From: an uncultured Clostridia bacterium
GTDB lineage: Bacteria > Bacillota > Clostridia > Oscillospirales > Acutalibacteraceae
Direction: 5' to 3'
Length of the DNA: 55,104 nt
NCBI GenBank assembly: GCA_944380775.1
Contig: CALWIP010000030.1
Coordinates: 1-55,104, forward strand
The notes under the pieces were generated by a model. The model was not told where the DNA came from. It saw nothing but the letters and a program-made list of their open reading frames with translations, and did no database searches. The position numbers and the translations under genes were made by a program. Position 1 is the first letter of the stretch. Every line of letters begins with the position of its first letter. Of the stretch, positions 7,438-16,404 are shown in pieces.

Positions 7438-8757
7438 GTGAAAAAACAGCTACTGCGCTACATCGCGCCGAATCTTTTGGCCATGCTCGGGACCTCTTGC
7501 TATGTGCTGGCGGATACGTTTTTTATTTCGCTTGCCGCAGGCGCGGACGGGATCACCGCCCTGAACCTGGTTTTGCCCGTTTACGGCCTTCTTTACGCGC
7601 TCGGCTCGATGATCGGCACCGGCTCCGCCACGCGCTACTCCCTCTGCCGCTCCGCCGGGGACCCCAGCGCAGATGATTTCTTCTCCAATTCCCTTTGGTG
7701 GACCTTGCTCGTCAGCAGCTTTTTCGTCCTCATTGGCATCTTTTTCCCCGGTGAAGTTCTGGCCTTGCTGGGCGCGGATGAGGAAATCCTGCGCATTGGC
7801 CTGCCCTATCTCCGCGTCGTCCTTTGTTTTTCCCCTTTTTTTATGCTGAATTACACATTCACCGCCTTTGTGCGCAACGACCATGCGCCTCAGCTTGCGA
7901 TGCTGGCTACGCTGCTCAGCGGTATTTTCAATATTGCGTTTGATTACCTCTTGATGTTCCCCTTGCAGATGGGGATGACCGGCGCGGCATTGGCAACCGG
8001 ATTTTCCCCCATTGTCAGCATGGGCATTTGCATGGTCCACTATTTGTCAAAGAAAAACACCGTTCCGTTCACAAAAAAACGCCCTTCGCTGAAGAAATTG
8101 TTCGCGTCCTGCAATTTAGGCGTCGCGGCGTTTGTCGGGGAATTGTCCAGCGGCATTACGACCCTGATTTTTAATTTCCTCCTCTTGCATTTATCCGGAA
8201 ATCTGGCGGTCGCAGCATATGGCGTCATCGCCAATGTCGCCTTGGTCGGCACGGCGCTCTTAAACGGCGTTTCCTTGGGGTTGCAGCCGGTCGCAAGCTC
8301 CCTGCACGGGCGCGCGGAGCCCGCAGAGGAAAAGAAAATTTACCGGTTCGCCCTGCAAATTGCAGAAGGCATCGCCTTTTTCTTGGTTGCGCTCGTATTT
8401 TTATTGGGGGACCCGATTATTTCGCTCTTCAACAGCGAAAATTCAGCGGAATTGGCGTCGTACGCCGCGTCCGGACTCCACCTCTATTTTACCGGTTTTT
8501 TGATCGCGGCCGTCAATATCATCCGCTCCGGTTTTTACAGCGCGGTCGGGAAAGCTGTGGAATCCTCAGTGATCGCCCTCTCCCGCGGCCTGGTCTCCAT
8601 TTCCCTCATGGCGTTCCTCCTTTCCCACCTTTTGGGCGTCCCCGGCGTCTGGCTGGCGTTCCCCGCCTCGGAATTGGCCACCTGGCTGATCTCCCTGCTT
8701 CTCGACAGGATCAAACGGCGCGCCGCAACCAGGCGGCCCCGCAGCCGCTGCCCCTAA
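7438..8757 (+). CDS. MATE-family multidrug/drug-sodium antiporter
   Basis: The 439-residue protein has about 12 hydrophobic helices in two halves, typical MATE size. The N-terminal segment APNLLAMLGTSCYVLADTFF and the repeat-half GVIANVALVGTALLNGVSLG resemble the clostridial MATE group. The start is taken as GTG at 7438, preceded by a run of six G, giving VKKQLLRYIAPN; upstream in-frame residues lack hydrophobic or conserved character. MATE proteins export organic cations using Na+ or H+ gradients. The substrate here is unknown. A terminator follows at 8808. Confidence 0.9.
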   Translation: MKKQLLRYIAPNLLAMLGTSCYVLADTFFISLAAGADGITALNLVLPVYGLLYALGSMIGTGSATRYSLCRSAGDPSADDFFSNSLWWTLLVSSFFVLIGIFFPGEVLALLGADEEILRIGLPYLRVVLCFSPFFMLNYTFTAFVRNDHAPQLAMLATLLSGIFNIAFDYLLMFPLQMGMTGAALATGFSPIVSMGICMVHYLSKKNTVPFTKKRPSLKKLFASCNLGVAAFVGELSSGITTLIFNFLLLHLSGNLAVAAYGVIANVALVGTALLNGVSLGLQPVASSLHGRAEPAEEKKIYRFALQIAEGIAFFLVALVFLLGDPIISLFNSENSAELASYAASGLHLYFTGFLIAAVNIIRSGFYSAVGKAVESSVIALSRGLVSISLMAFLLSHLLGVPGVWLAFPASELATWLISLLLDRIKRRAATRRPRSRCP

Positions 8758-8807
8758 TTCTGCCTGTTTTTTGAACCCCGCGCAACTACGCGCCCTTCTC
8801 ATTTCAT

Positions 8808-8854
8808 GCAAAGCGGCCCCGCCCGGCATACGCCGGAGGGGCTGCTTTGCTTTT
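8808..8854 (+). terminator. Terminator downstream of the MATE gene
   Basis: A long GC-rich stem (GCAAAGC-GGCCCC with GGGGC-TGCTTTGC, and an inner CCGG/CCGG) is followed by TTTT. Confidence 0.75.
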
Positions 8855-8899
8855 AGCGCGCGCCTTTTGCACTACGCGGATCTTTGGCGCTTCTCTAAC

Positions 8900-8928
8900 A
8901 AAAAGAGGCAGCCCGCCCGGCCGCCTCT
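8900..8928 (-). terminator. Terminator downstream of pspA
   Basis: On the minus strand, an AGAGGC/GCCTCT stem with a GC-rich loop is followed by TTTTT (complement of 8900-8904), just after the pspA stop. Confidence 0.6.
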
Positions 8929-8962
8929 CCTTTTTTCCTTGTTCGCCTGCGGTTTTCCCGCC

Positions 8963-9640
8963 TTACAGCCCCATTTCCGCCTTGAGTTTCGCCAGCTCGT
9001 CGTCGACGGCGGTGTCGCTGGCAGCGCCGTATTTTTCCTCCAGGGCGTCTACCGGGTCCGCGGCGGAGTCGTTCAACTCAGCCATTGCGTTCTCCTGTGC
9101 GAGCATGCGGTCCGCCTTTTCCTCCATCCGCTCGAACGCGCTCATCGCGCCTGCCGCCTTGTCGGAAGCTTCGTTCAGCTCGTTGACCTTGCCCTGGGTC
9201 TTGGCCACCGCCACCTTCGCCTTGATGGCCTCGCGGCGGCGCTTGAGCGACTCAATGTCCTCGACAAGCTTGTCGTGCATCTGGCGCATTTTTTCGGCAT
9301 TGCCGTGCGCAACCGCGTAGGCATCGGCCAGGCCCTTGCCGTTGGCCTCCAGCTCCTGCTTGCGGCCGATGAACACCCGCGCGTCGTCCTCGTTCCCGGC
9401 CTGCAGGGCTTTTTTCGCCAGACCCGTGTATTTGTCAATTTCGGCGGCGTTTTCATCCATCTTCGCCTTTGCGCGCGTTTCTTCCGCCATCACGCCGGCG
9501 GTTTCGCGCTTGACCTCCGCCAGATTTTCCAGCATCTCCTGCAAATATTGGTCCACCATTTTGGCGGGGTCCTCCGCCTGGTCCAGCAGGGCGTTGAGAT
9601 TCGCCTTCACAATCGTGGTAAAACGGTCTAAAATCCCCAT
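8963..9640 (-). CDS. PspA/IM30-family envelope-stress protein
   Basis: The 225-residue product starts MGILDRFTTIVKANLNALLD, the amphipathic membrane-binding helix typical of PspA/IM30/Vipp1, and continues as a long coiled coil (about 25-190) with EDPAKMVDQYLQEM. These ESCRT-III-like proteins coat and protect the inner leaflet under envelope stress. The ATG at 9640 has AAAGGAG eight bases upstream; a TTG two codons earlier is less well placed. It begins 2 bp after the stop of the TPM-domain gene, so the two are translated from one message. Confidence 0.92.
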   Translation of the reverse strand: MGILDRFTTIVKANLNALLDQAEDPAKMVDQYLQEMLENLAEVKRETAGVMAEETRAKAKMDENAAEIDKYTGLAKKALQAGNEDDARVFIGRKQELEANGKGLADAYAVAHGNAEKMRQMHDKLVEDIESLKRRREAIKAKVAVAKTQGKVNELNEASDKAAGAMSAFERMEEKADRMLAQENAMAELNDSAADPVDALEEKYGAASDTAVDDELAKLKAEMGL

Positions 9641-9642
9641 TT

Positions 9643-10671
9643 TCAAAGCTCCTTTCTTCCGGTCTCCCGGGAAAATGATTCCTCATATTTTTTCGCGCGC
9701 TGCTCCGCTTCTGCGTCCCCAAACGATTCCAGCGGCGTGTTGAGCAGGTCCTCCATCTGTTTTTGCTCGCGCGCCTTTTGCTCCTTGTGTTTTTTCCACC
9801 AGAAGAACAGGATCAGCGCCAGCGCCGCCACGCCCAGGACCGCCAGCACCGCCGGCCAAGGCGAACGCGTCACGTGCATGATGCGCTCCGCCGTATCGGC
9901 GAAGGTGCGGCTGAAGAATTCCTCTTCAGAGATATCCTCATAGTAATACCGGTCCAGATAATCCGCAAAGATGCGCATCGCTTCGTCGTCCAAAATGCTC
10001 TTGGCCTGCGCGCCCACCGTGTACCCCACCTGGTAGACGCCGCCGGACTCAAAAAACACGACGAGGAAATGCGCCTCGTCAGTAAACAATTCACCGTAGA
10101 GGCGGGCGGAATAATCCGTCAGCTCCGAGAGGGAAACGCCGCTCGAGCCGTCGACCGAATCCGTCAGGTAGAGGTACGGCTGCACGCCGGTTTCGCGGTA
10201 AAACGATTCCATCCCTTCTGTCAACGCGGAGGAATGGACAATCCAGCCCAATTCATCTGTGTAATAGCCGGTTTCCTCGACGGAACCCGCCGGGAGCGGT
10301 TCGCGCTCCACAGTGGAAGCCGCGACGGACCCTCCCCCGCCGGGAAGCCCCAAAAAGCTGGCGCGGTACAGGACGAACGCAACCATCACCACAAACACCG
10401 CGGCAAAAATAGACGCCGCGAGCGAAAATCCTCCGCACCCGCAGCCGGAACGCGCCGGCCCGCCCCGGGGATAGCGCGAACCCCAAAAAACCGGCCCACC
10501 TCGCGGGGCATGCCAAACGGGCGGCCCTCCGGGAGGCGGCCGTCTCCCTGCGGGGCGGCTCCCAAACGAGCGCCCTGCGCGGCCCCCGCCGCTAAAGCCT
10601 CCGCTCCGCCTTCCGCCGCTAAAGCCTCCGCTTCTGCCGCGGCTTCCGCCGCCACGGCCCGCTCTCCCCAT
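9643..10671 (-). CDS. TPM-domain membrane protein with a Gly/Arg-rich N-terminus
   Basis: The 342-residue product has about 70 N-terminal residues very rich in Gly, Arg, Ser and Pro, a membrane segment (about 88-108, AASIFAAVFVVMVAFVLY), and a TPM-type domain (about 125-260, with GVQPYLYL and FLVVFFESGG). A second membrane segment (near 275-297) and a charged tail follow. The start is ATG at 10671 with GAGGAGG upstream. Some TPM domains are acid phosphatases and others structural partners. Position directly before pspA suggests it anchors or senses for PspA at the membrane, which is inference. Confidence 0.75.
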   Translation of the reverse strand: MGRAGRGGGSRGRSGGFSGGRRSGGFSGGGRAGRSFGSRPAGRRPPPGGPPVWHAPRGGPVFWGSRYPRGGPARSGCGCGGFSLAASIFAAVFVVMVAFVLYRASFLGLPGGGGSVAASTVEREPLPAGSVEETGYYTDELGWIVHSSALTEGMESFYRETGVQPYLYLTDSVDGSSGVSLSELTDYSARLYGELFTDEAHFLVVFFESGGVYQVGYTVGAQAKSILDDEAMRIFADYLDRYYYEDISEEEFFSRTFADTAERIMHVTRSPWPAVLAVLGVAALALILFFWWKKHKEQKAREQKQMEDLLNTPLESFGDAEAEQRAKKYEESFSRETGRKEL

Positions 10672-10721
10672 GCGGCTTCCCTCCTCTTTCCTGCGGCTGC
10701 CGCCGCTTTTAATTTTATGAT

Positions 10722-10749
10722 AGCATAGAAATAGAGGGAAATCCACCAA
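10722..10749 (-). promoter_or_regulatory. Candidate promoter of the TPM-pspA operon
   Basis: On the minus strand, TTGGTG (complement of 10744-10749), a 16-bp spacer and TATGCT (complement of 10722-10727), 50 bp before the TPM start. The boxes are imperfect. Confidence 0.35.
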
Positions 10750-10786
10750 AAATTCGTAAATTTTTTGTATTTTCCTCACGAGAGGC

Positions 10787-10826
10787 GAAAAGGCCGGCCT
10801 CCCGGATCCCCGGGAACGCCGGCTCG
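10787..10826 (-). terminator. Terminator of the Ugp-like ABC operon
   Basis: Minus-strand stem GCCGGCG-TTCCCGG with CCGGGAG-GCCGGC, followed by TTTTC. It lies about 115 bp past the last permease gene. Confidence 0.6.
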
Positions 10827-10941
10827 CTTCAATCCCCCCTCTTGGGAGCCATTCAAATTTACGGCCATACCGCAGCGCTGCAACCCGCGCCGCTAGACCG
10901 GAACCTGCGTTGCGCACAGCGCTCCGGACGCGGCGCGCCCG

Positions 10942-11784
10942 TCAGCCCTTCACCGCGCCCTCCGTCAGTCCTGCGACAAAGAAGCGGAACCCGACGATGA
11001 AAATCAGCACGCAGGGCAGGAGCACCAACACGATGCCCGCCATGACGAGCGTATAGTCGGAAAATTCCAGCCCTTGCAGCATGGAGATCCCCACCTGCAC
11101 GGTGCGCATCTCGTTTTTGTCCGTCACCAAGAGCGGCCAGACGTACTGGTTCCACGCCGTGACCATCGACAAAATGCCCAGCGAGGCTAAGGCGTTGGAG
11201 GACATCGGGATCATGATGCGCGCGAACAGCCGCAACGGCCCGCAGCCGTCGATATCGGCTGCCTCGACCATTTCGCGCGGGATGGAACGGAACTGCTGGC
11301 GCATGAGGAACACGCCGGCCGGGGAGAGTAAAAAAGGCAGGATCAGACCCAAATAACTGTTGCGCAGGCCGTGTCCCGCCACAAACAGGTAATTCGACAG
11401 CATCGTCGACTCAAACGGGATCATCATCCCGCCCAGGATCAGCACAAAGACGGCGTTTTTAAACGGAAGATCCAGCTCTGTGAGCGCGTACGCCGTGATG
11501 CTGGACACCACCAGCTGCACGGCCGTGATGAGCAGCGCCATGACCACCGTATTTTTTAAAAACGTGAAGATGGGGATATTCCCCTCAAAGATGGACACAT
11601 AATTTTCCACTGTGAACTGGCGCGGCAGGATCGACGGCTCAGCCGCGTATAATTCCGGCGCGCTCATAAAACTCATGGAAAAAATGCGCGCCAGCGGGAA
11701 GAGGTAGAACAGCGCGGCCGCGATGACAATCAGCATGCGCACGCCGCCGCAGCGCCGGAAGCGCCCAGCCACCGATGGTTTCAT
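10942..11784 (-). CDS. ABC sugar/glycerophosphate permease, UgpE/MalG type
   Basis: The 280-residue inner-membrane protein has six predicted helices and the cytoplasmic EAA loop, here EMVEAADIDGCGPLRLFARI, which docks the ATPase. ATG at 11784 overlaps the stop of the upstream permease as ATGA, with GAGGAGGG upstream; a much longer upstream reading in this frame is only a shadow of that permease. It is the last gene of a PHP-SBP-permease-permease operon that lacks its own ATPase, as is common in carbohydrate importers sharing an MsmX-type ATPase encoded elsewhere. Confidence 0.92.
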   Translation of the reverse strand: MKPSVAGRFRRCGGVRMLIVIAAALFYLFPLARIFSMSFMSAPELYAAEPSILPRQFTVENYVSIFEGNIPIFTFLKNTVVMALLITAVQLVVSSITAYALTELDLPFKNAVFVLILGGMMIPFESTMLSNYLFVAGHGLRNSYLGLILPFLLSPAGVFLMRQQFRSIPREMVEAADIDGCGPLRLFARIMIPMSSNALASLGILSMVTAWNQYVWPLLVTDKNEMRTVQVGISMLQGLEFSDYTLVMAGIVLVLLPCVLIFIVGFRFFVAGLTEGAVKG

Positions 11785-12728
11785 TGGTAAAAGACCCTCC
11801 TCTTTTCGCCGCGCATTTGCAGCACGGTAACGCCCAGCAGGATGATGAACAGCAGCACCGATTTTGCCGCGGCCGGGCTGAACTGGTAGTTGACAAACGC
11901 ATCCCGGTAGATGGAGTACGACAGTACGTCCGTCGCGCCGGACGGCCCGCCGCCCGTCATGATATTGATGGGTCCGAACGCCTGGAACGTCTGCAAAATA
12001 TTGACTACGGTGAGGAAAAACACGGTGGGGGAAACGCTTGGGAACGTGATGTTCCAAAACACCTTCCAACCGTCCGCACCGTCAAGCGACGCGCTTTCAT
12101 AGTAGCTGGCCGGCACGGCGCGCAGCGCCGAGCTGAGGAAGATGAAGTCCATCGCAATCAGGTTCCAGTTCACCACCATCGCCACACTGACCAGCGCGAG
12201 GCCGCCGTCGAGGTACCATTTCCAGTTGAGACCCAGCATCTGGTTCACAAGCCCCATGCTCGGCTCCAGCATGGTCATGAACACCATTGTCACACAGGTA
12301 GAGGAAACCGCCACCGGCGTAGAAAACAGGACGTTCGCCACTTTGCCGCCGGGCATCCGTTTGCGGCAGAGCGCCGCCAGCGCCAATGCCGACGCCAGCG
12401 ACGGCAGCACGGTTAACAGCACAAATTCTACCGAAACCAAGCAGCTGTTCCAGAATTCCTCCCCGGCCAGCAGCGTGCGGTACAGGTCGAGGCCGCAGAA
12501 TTCCACCGCAATCCCCTGGATATTGGTCAGATGCACGCTGCTATACAGCGTTTGGAAAAAGGCGCCGTAGGAAAATTGCCAAAGGAGATACAGCGCCGGC
12601 AGGATAAACGCCACGGCCAGCAGCCGTTTTTCAACCCGCCGGAGGAGCTGGGCGGCGCCGCGCCACGCGCCCGCCTTGCAGCGGGGCGCGGCCAGCACGG
12701 CGTTCTGTTGTTTTACCGTTTCCATCAT
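11781..12728 (-). CDS. ABC sugar/glycerophosphate permease, UgpA/MalF type
   Basis: The product is about 315 residues, with six transmembrane helices, a periplasmic-facing insertion, and the EAA loop ASYYESASLDGADGWKVFWN followed by ITFPSVSPT. The later GPINIMTGGGPSGATDVLSY is characteristic of UgpA/MalF-type subunits. AAGGAG lies three bases before the first ATG (12728) and six before the second (12725); the second is better spaced. It pairs with the following MalG-type permease to form the channel. Confidence 0.92.
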   Translation of the reverse strand: MMETVKQQNAVLAAPRCKAGAWRGAAQLLRRVEKRLLAVAFILPALYLLWQFSYGAFFQTLYSSVHLTNIQGIAVEFCGLDLYRTLLAGEEFWNSCLVSVEFVLLTVLPSLASALALAALCRKRMPGGKVANVLFSTPVAVSSTCVTMVFMTMLEPSMGLVNQMLGLNWKWYLDGGLALVSVAMVVNWNLIAMDFIFLSSALRAVPASYYESASLDGADGWKVFWNITFPSVSPTVFFLTVVNILQTFQAFGPINIMTGGGPSGATDVLSYSIYRDAFVNYQFSPAAAKSVLLFIILLGVTVLQMRGEKRRVFYQ

Positions 12729-12735
12729 GATCTCC

Positions 12736-14130
12736 TTACGGCAGCGGGTTGGTCGCGTTGTACTGCTCGATTAACGCGGTCACCTCGTCCTGCGCGGCAC
12801 GGATGGCTTCTTCCGGCGTCTCGGTCTGCTCCATCATGGCGCGCCAGTGATCCTGGATCTTGCTGCGCGCTTCCATGTTCACCGCGTACACCGGACCGAC
12901 GGCGTCCGTGTTGGAATTCATAATCTGTTCGACGGCGACCTCAAACAGCGGGTTTTCCTCGTAAAATTCCTTTACGCTTTCCAGTTCATACGCCTTTTGG
13001 CTGATGGCGTAGTACCCTGTGGCCATGTGCCACTCAGCCTGCGTTTCCGGTTCGATCATAAATTTCAGGAATTGGAACGCCGCGCGCTCTTTTTCCGGCT
13101 CGCCCTTGTTGGCAAGCCAAAGGGTACCACCGCCCACCGGGATGCCGCAGTTGACGTCCGGGTTCGTGCGCGGCATTTGCGCCACGCCCACCTCAAAGTT
13201 CTCGCCGACCGTATTGGCCACCGTGGAGACCAGCGACGAGGACGAGATCGTCATCGCGGTTTTCTGCCCCATGAAAGCCTGCAGCGAGTCGGAGCCAAAA
13301 TCTTCCGTAGCGCCCGTGAGATACAGGCCGTTGTACGCCTGGAAGACCTCCAGGCCGCCACCGTTGTCGCTAAACACGGCTTTTGTGGCGCGCGCGTTGC
13401 GGCCGTTGCCGTTGTCGACAATCTCTTTACCAATGTTCACCATGTTGAATTCAAACAGCGAGGTATCAATCGGGAGCGCCACGCCCGCAACCCCGTCGGT
13501 TTTGAGCTGTTTGGCGTACTCGCCCAGCTCTTCAAACGTCGTGGGCGGGGCCTCGGGGTCCAGGCCGGCGGCGCGGAACATGTCTTTGTTGTAGTACAGC
13601 ACGGCGTTCGAGCTGTTGAACGGCATGGAGTACATTGTGCCGTTGTAGGTGTAATAATTGCGGATCAGCGGCAGGATGTCCGATAGATCGTAATTTTCCT
13701 CGTCGATGTAGGTTTGCACCGGCGTCGCGTAACCGCTTTCAATCATGAATGCGCTGCCGCCCTCGTACACCTGCACGATATCCGGCGCATCCTGCCCGCC
13801 GGCGGCCATCGCCATGCGGAAGTTATTCAGCACGTCGCCGTAAGCGCCCTGGTACAGCGCCTCCACATACACTTCATCCTGCGATTCGTTGAATTTTCCG
13901 GCAATCTCGGGGATGAGGTCCGTGTTCATTGCGTGCCAGAACGTCACATGCACGCGTCCGTCCTCTGAAGCCGCCGAACCCGTGCCGGAGCCCCCGGTGG
14001 TCTGGGACGCCCCGGAAGCCGCCCCTTCGGAAGAGGCCCCAGAGGAATTGGCATCCTGCCCGCCGCAGCCAGCCAGCATGCCTGCGGCGCACACCGCGGC
14101 CGCCAAAAAAGCCAAGATCCGTTTTTTCAT
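12736..14130 (-). CDS. ABC transporter substrate-binding lipoprotein, UgpB-like
   Basis: The 464-residue family 1 extracellular solute-binding protein has a lipoprotein signal peptide with lipobox LAGC (Cys about residue 21), then a Gly/Ser linker. The motifs SMPFNSSNAVLYYNKDMFRA and MATGYYAISQKAYE closely resemble glycerol-3-phosphate/glycerophosphodiester binding proteins (UgpB). The preferred ligand is therefore probably glycerol-3-phosphate or a related phosphodiester, but other sugars are possible. The next gene upstream encodes a metallo-hydrolase of the CehA/McbA type, which would fit release or processing of such esters. Confidence 0.9.
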   Translation of the reverse strand: MKKRILAFLAAAVCAAGMLAGCGGQDANSSGASSEGAASGASQTTGGSGTGSAASEDGRVHVTFWHAMNTDLIPEIAGKFNESQDEVYVEALYQGAYGDVLNNFRMAMAAGGQDAPDIVQVYEGGSAFMIESGYATPVQTYIDEENYDLSDILPLIRNYYTYNGTMYSMPFNSSNAVLYYNKDMFRAAGLDPEAPPTTFEELGEYAKQLKTDGVAGVALPIDTSLFEFNMVNIGKEIVDNGNGRNARATKAVFSDNGGGLEVFQAYNGLYLTGATEDFGSDSLQAFMGQKTAMTISSSSLVSTVANTVGENFEVGVAQMPRTNPDVNCGIPVGGGTLWLANKGEPEKERAAFQFLKFMIEPETQAEWHMATGYYAISQKAYELESVKEFYEENPLFEVAVEQIMNSNTDAVGPVYAVNMEARSKIQDHWRAMMEQTETPEEAIRAAQDEVTALIEQYNATNPLP

Positions 14131-14145
14131 TGATCAACCACTCCT

Positions 14146-15390
14146 TTATTTCAGATACACCGGGTTGGTGATGACGACCGGCTGGCCGCCGTGCAGCGAG
14201 GGGCGGCGCACCTCCAGCCGGTAAAACAGCGCGGGAGGCACGTCCAGCGTGCGGCGCTCGCAACTCACGGACGCCGTCCATTTACGCGCCAGGCCCTGCT
14301 CGCTGATCAGCAGGATTTCGTCGCCGCACACTAGGTTTTGCGCTTCGAAGCACAGCTCGTAGCGCCCGGCCGCAGCGGCGGCGCCGCCCATCTCCGCTTC
14401 ATTGACACGCAGCGAAACCGGGCCGTCGCCGGGCGTGCGCGTAATGTAGCAGCGCCCCGCTTTGATGGCGTCGAGCATGGCTTCCATGGTAAACTGTTCC
14501 GCGTAAAGATGGTTGCACGGGTACCCGTGCTTCGTCGCAGAAATAATCTTGTGCGTGTCGCTGCCGCCCACCGCCGGGATCCTACGGCCCTGCGCAAGCA
14601 TCTCCTGCCACAGCGCCAGCGAATGGTCGTTCGTTTCACGCCACGGGCCGTTCCACACCTCATACGCGTCGAACGGGATGTCGGTACCCACTTTCCAGCC
14701 GCCCAGGCGGTCGCCCGGATGGTTCAGCACGACCACCGCGCCGTTGTCATGCGCCTCGCGGATTATTCGCTTGGCATCTTCCAGCGTAGGCGAGGCGAAA
14801 TCGTGCACGGGCTCTTCCACACCGATGAAATTCGCGTGGCCGAGGCGCGTCGTCCATTCATATCCCGGCATCCGCAGGAAATTTTCTTCGGTCTTGCAGA
14901 ACACATTTTGTGTCACGCTGTTGTGGTCCGTCAGCGCGATGACGTCCAATCCCGCGCCGCGGCACAGCTCAATGGTCTCCTGCTCGGTGTAGCCGCCGTC
15001 GCTGTGGCAGCTGTGCAGGTGCAGGTCCGCTTTGTACCAAGCGGGCGCCTCCGGCTGCACGGTCACGCGCACCGTGACGTCCGTTTCCTCCTGCATCGCC
15101 GCCACCGAAAGCGCCACGCGCCATTGCCCCGGCTCGATGGGCGCCGCACGGAAGCCCGGGGAGGCAAACGCCGCGCTGACGGTGCACCCCGTCTTCTGCA
15201 CGGCGCAGCAGCCGCGCAGGCCGCCCGGCCCATACAGCGCAGGCTGCACGACACACTTCGGGAACACCATCGGGTACTCCACCTGCATGGTGAGCGACCG
15301 CACGCCCTCTTCCACATCGAACGGCACATCGACATATGTCCCCTTCTGCTGCGGCAGCAGCCGGACCGTCCTGCAAAATTCTTTCGTCAC
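14146..15390 (-). CDS. CehA/McbA-type PHP-domain metallohydrolase
   Basis: The 414-residue product has an N-terminal beta-rich region (1-130) followed by a PHP domain (about 135-350). Metal ligands are visible in KADLHLHSCHSDG, LTDHNSVT, MPGYEWTT, LNHPGD and the final GGSDTHK. CehA/McbA-like proteins are predicted phosphoesterases, some cleaving aryl esters. No signal peptide is seen. It is the first gene of the operon, ahead of the UgpB-like binding protein, suggesting action on the imported substrate. Its promoter must lie between it and the divergent TetR gene. Confidence 0.85.
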   Translation of the reverse strand: MTKEFCRTVRLLPQQKGTYVDVPFDVEEGVRSLTMQVEYPMVFPKCVVQPALYGPGGLRGCCAVQKTGCTVSAAFASPGFRAAPIEPGQWRVALSVAAMQEETDVTVRVTVQPEAPAWYKADLHLHSCHSDGGYTEQETIELCRGAGLDVIALTDHNSVTQNVFCKTEENFLRMPGYEWTTRLGHANFIGVEEPVHDFASPTLEDAKRIIREAHDNGAVVVLNHPGDRLGGWKVGTDIPFDAYEVWNGPWRETNDHSLALWQEMLAQGRRIPAVGGSDTHKIISATKHGYPCNHLYAEQFTMEAMLDAIKAGRCYITRTPGDGPVSLRVNEAEMGGAAAAAGRYELCFEAQNLVCGDEILLISEQGLARKWTASVSCERRTLDVPPALFYRLEVRRPSLHGGQPVVITNPVYLK

Positions 15391-15538
15391 TTTTCGCTCT
15401 TCCTTTCCCGTTCGGCCGCACTACCCTGCGCACGGGGGCGGCGTTTCTCTGGTTTGCCCTGGCAGCCTCATTGTAGCTGATTCCTGGCGTCAAGTCTGTA
15501 TACGGCGCGTAAAAAGTGTGTTATGGCTGCGTAAAAAC

Positions 15539-15552
15539 GTTTAAATTTAAAC
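15539..15552. promoter_or_regulatory. Palindrome GTTTAAATTTAAAC, candidate TetR operator
   Basis: A perfect 14-bp palindrome lies in the otherwise unstructured 299-bp interval between the PHP gene and the divergent TetR gene. A TetR dimer commonly represses both sides from such a site. No other strong inverted repeat was seen in the interval. Confidence 0.5.
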
Positions 15553-15599
15553 AGATATCCGCTTCTTTTACGAAATTTTTACATGCTCATTATTTTCCC

Positions 15600-15628
15600 T
15601 TGCCTCCGCGGCCGGGCTATGCTATGAT
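15600..15628 (+). promoter_or_regulatory. Promoter of the TetR-family regulator
   Basis: TTGCCT (15600-15605), a 17-bp spacer and TATGAT (15623-15628), with an upstream TG (TGC-TATGAT). About 60 bp before the regulator start. Confidence 0.65.
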
Positions 15629-15689
15629 GGTCTAAGAGAACCTGCGGCGCGCGAAGGCCCGCCGCAATAGGAAAGCGAGGCGACGCCCC

Positions 15690-16367
15690 TTGGAAGGGAC
15701 TGCCAAATACCAGCGCCACAGCCAGATGCAAACCAAGCGGATTCTCGACGCGGCGCAGCGGCTGTTTATTGAAAACGGTATTGAATCCGTCACGCTCACG
15801 CAGATTGCGGAATCCTGCGGCATCACGCGCGCCACCCTGTACAAATATTTCAACAGCAAGGAGCGCATTCTCTGGGAGATCCACCACCTGCGTATGGCGC
15901 AGTATGGCGAGCGGTTGCGCGCGTTGCTTTCTGACCGCCAACAAACCACCTACCAGCGGTTTGCCCTGTTTTTTGATTTCCTGTATCAGGAATTTTCGAA
16001 CAATACTGATTCGTTTTTATTCCTGCGCGTCTTTGACAGCGTCTACCAGCGCGAGACCGCCGGCGGCGCGCACGGCATCTATGAAAAAGTCTTCCGCCCG
16101 CAGGACTTCGGCACCGGCGCAACGGTGCAGCTGCTGGCCGCCAATTTCCACGACGGCAGCGTGCGCGCCTCGCTGGACCCCGTACCCACCTGCGCAGCGA
16201 TGATGTACAGCGCATTGGCCATCCTCTCCACCTTCGCCAAGGACCGCCGGTACATCTCCGCCAAGTATGGCGCCGACCCCAATTTCCTAGTGCGCACCGC
16301 GCTGGACAGCCTGCTGCGCGGCCTCGCCGCCGGGCCAACTGCCCCAGAAGAAAAAGAATCCCCCTGA
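15690..16367 (+). CDS. TetR/AcrR-family transcriptional regulator
   Basis: The 225-residue product has a classic TetR helix-turn-helix at about 15-60 (ILDAAQRLFIENGIESVTLT, then IAESCGITRATLYKYFNSKE). The C-terminal ligand-binding half is divergent, as usual. The start is a TTG at 15690 behind a GCGAGG sequence; an ATG at 15726 is the alternative and would remove 12 residues before the HTH. It is divergent from the PHP-UgpB-permease operon and probably represses it. The stop codon lies inside the hairpin at 16360. Confidence 0.9.
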   Translation: MEGTAKYQRHSQMQTKRILDAAQRLFIENGIESVTLTQIAESCGITRATLYKYFNSKERILWEIHHLRMAQYGERLRALLSDRQQTTYQRFALFFDFLYQEFSNNTDSFLFLRVFDSVYQRETAGGAHGIYEKVFRPQDFGTGATVQLLAANFHDGSVRASLDPVPTCAAMMYSALAILSTFAKDRRYISAKYGADPNFLVRTALDSLLRGLAAGPTAPEEKESP

Positions 16368-16399
16368 AAAATGGCTAAATACCGCCATTTTTCAGGGGG
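16360..16399 (-). terminator. 16-bp hairpin terminator after the tRNA, overlapping the TetR stop
   Basis: A perfect 16-bp inverted repeat (16360-16375 with 16384-16399, loop 8). On the minus strand it is followed by ATTCTTTTT, which fits termination of the tRNA transcript. The left arm contains the TGA of the convergent TetR gene (16365-16367). Confidence 0.7.
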
Positions 16400-16404
16400 A
16401 TTTG

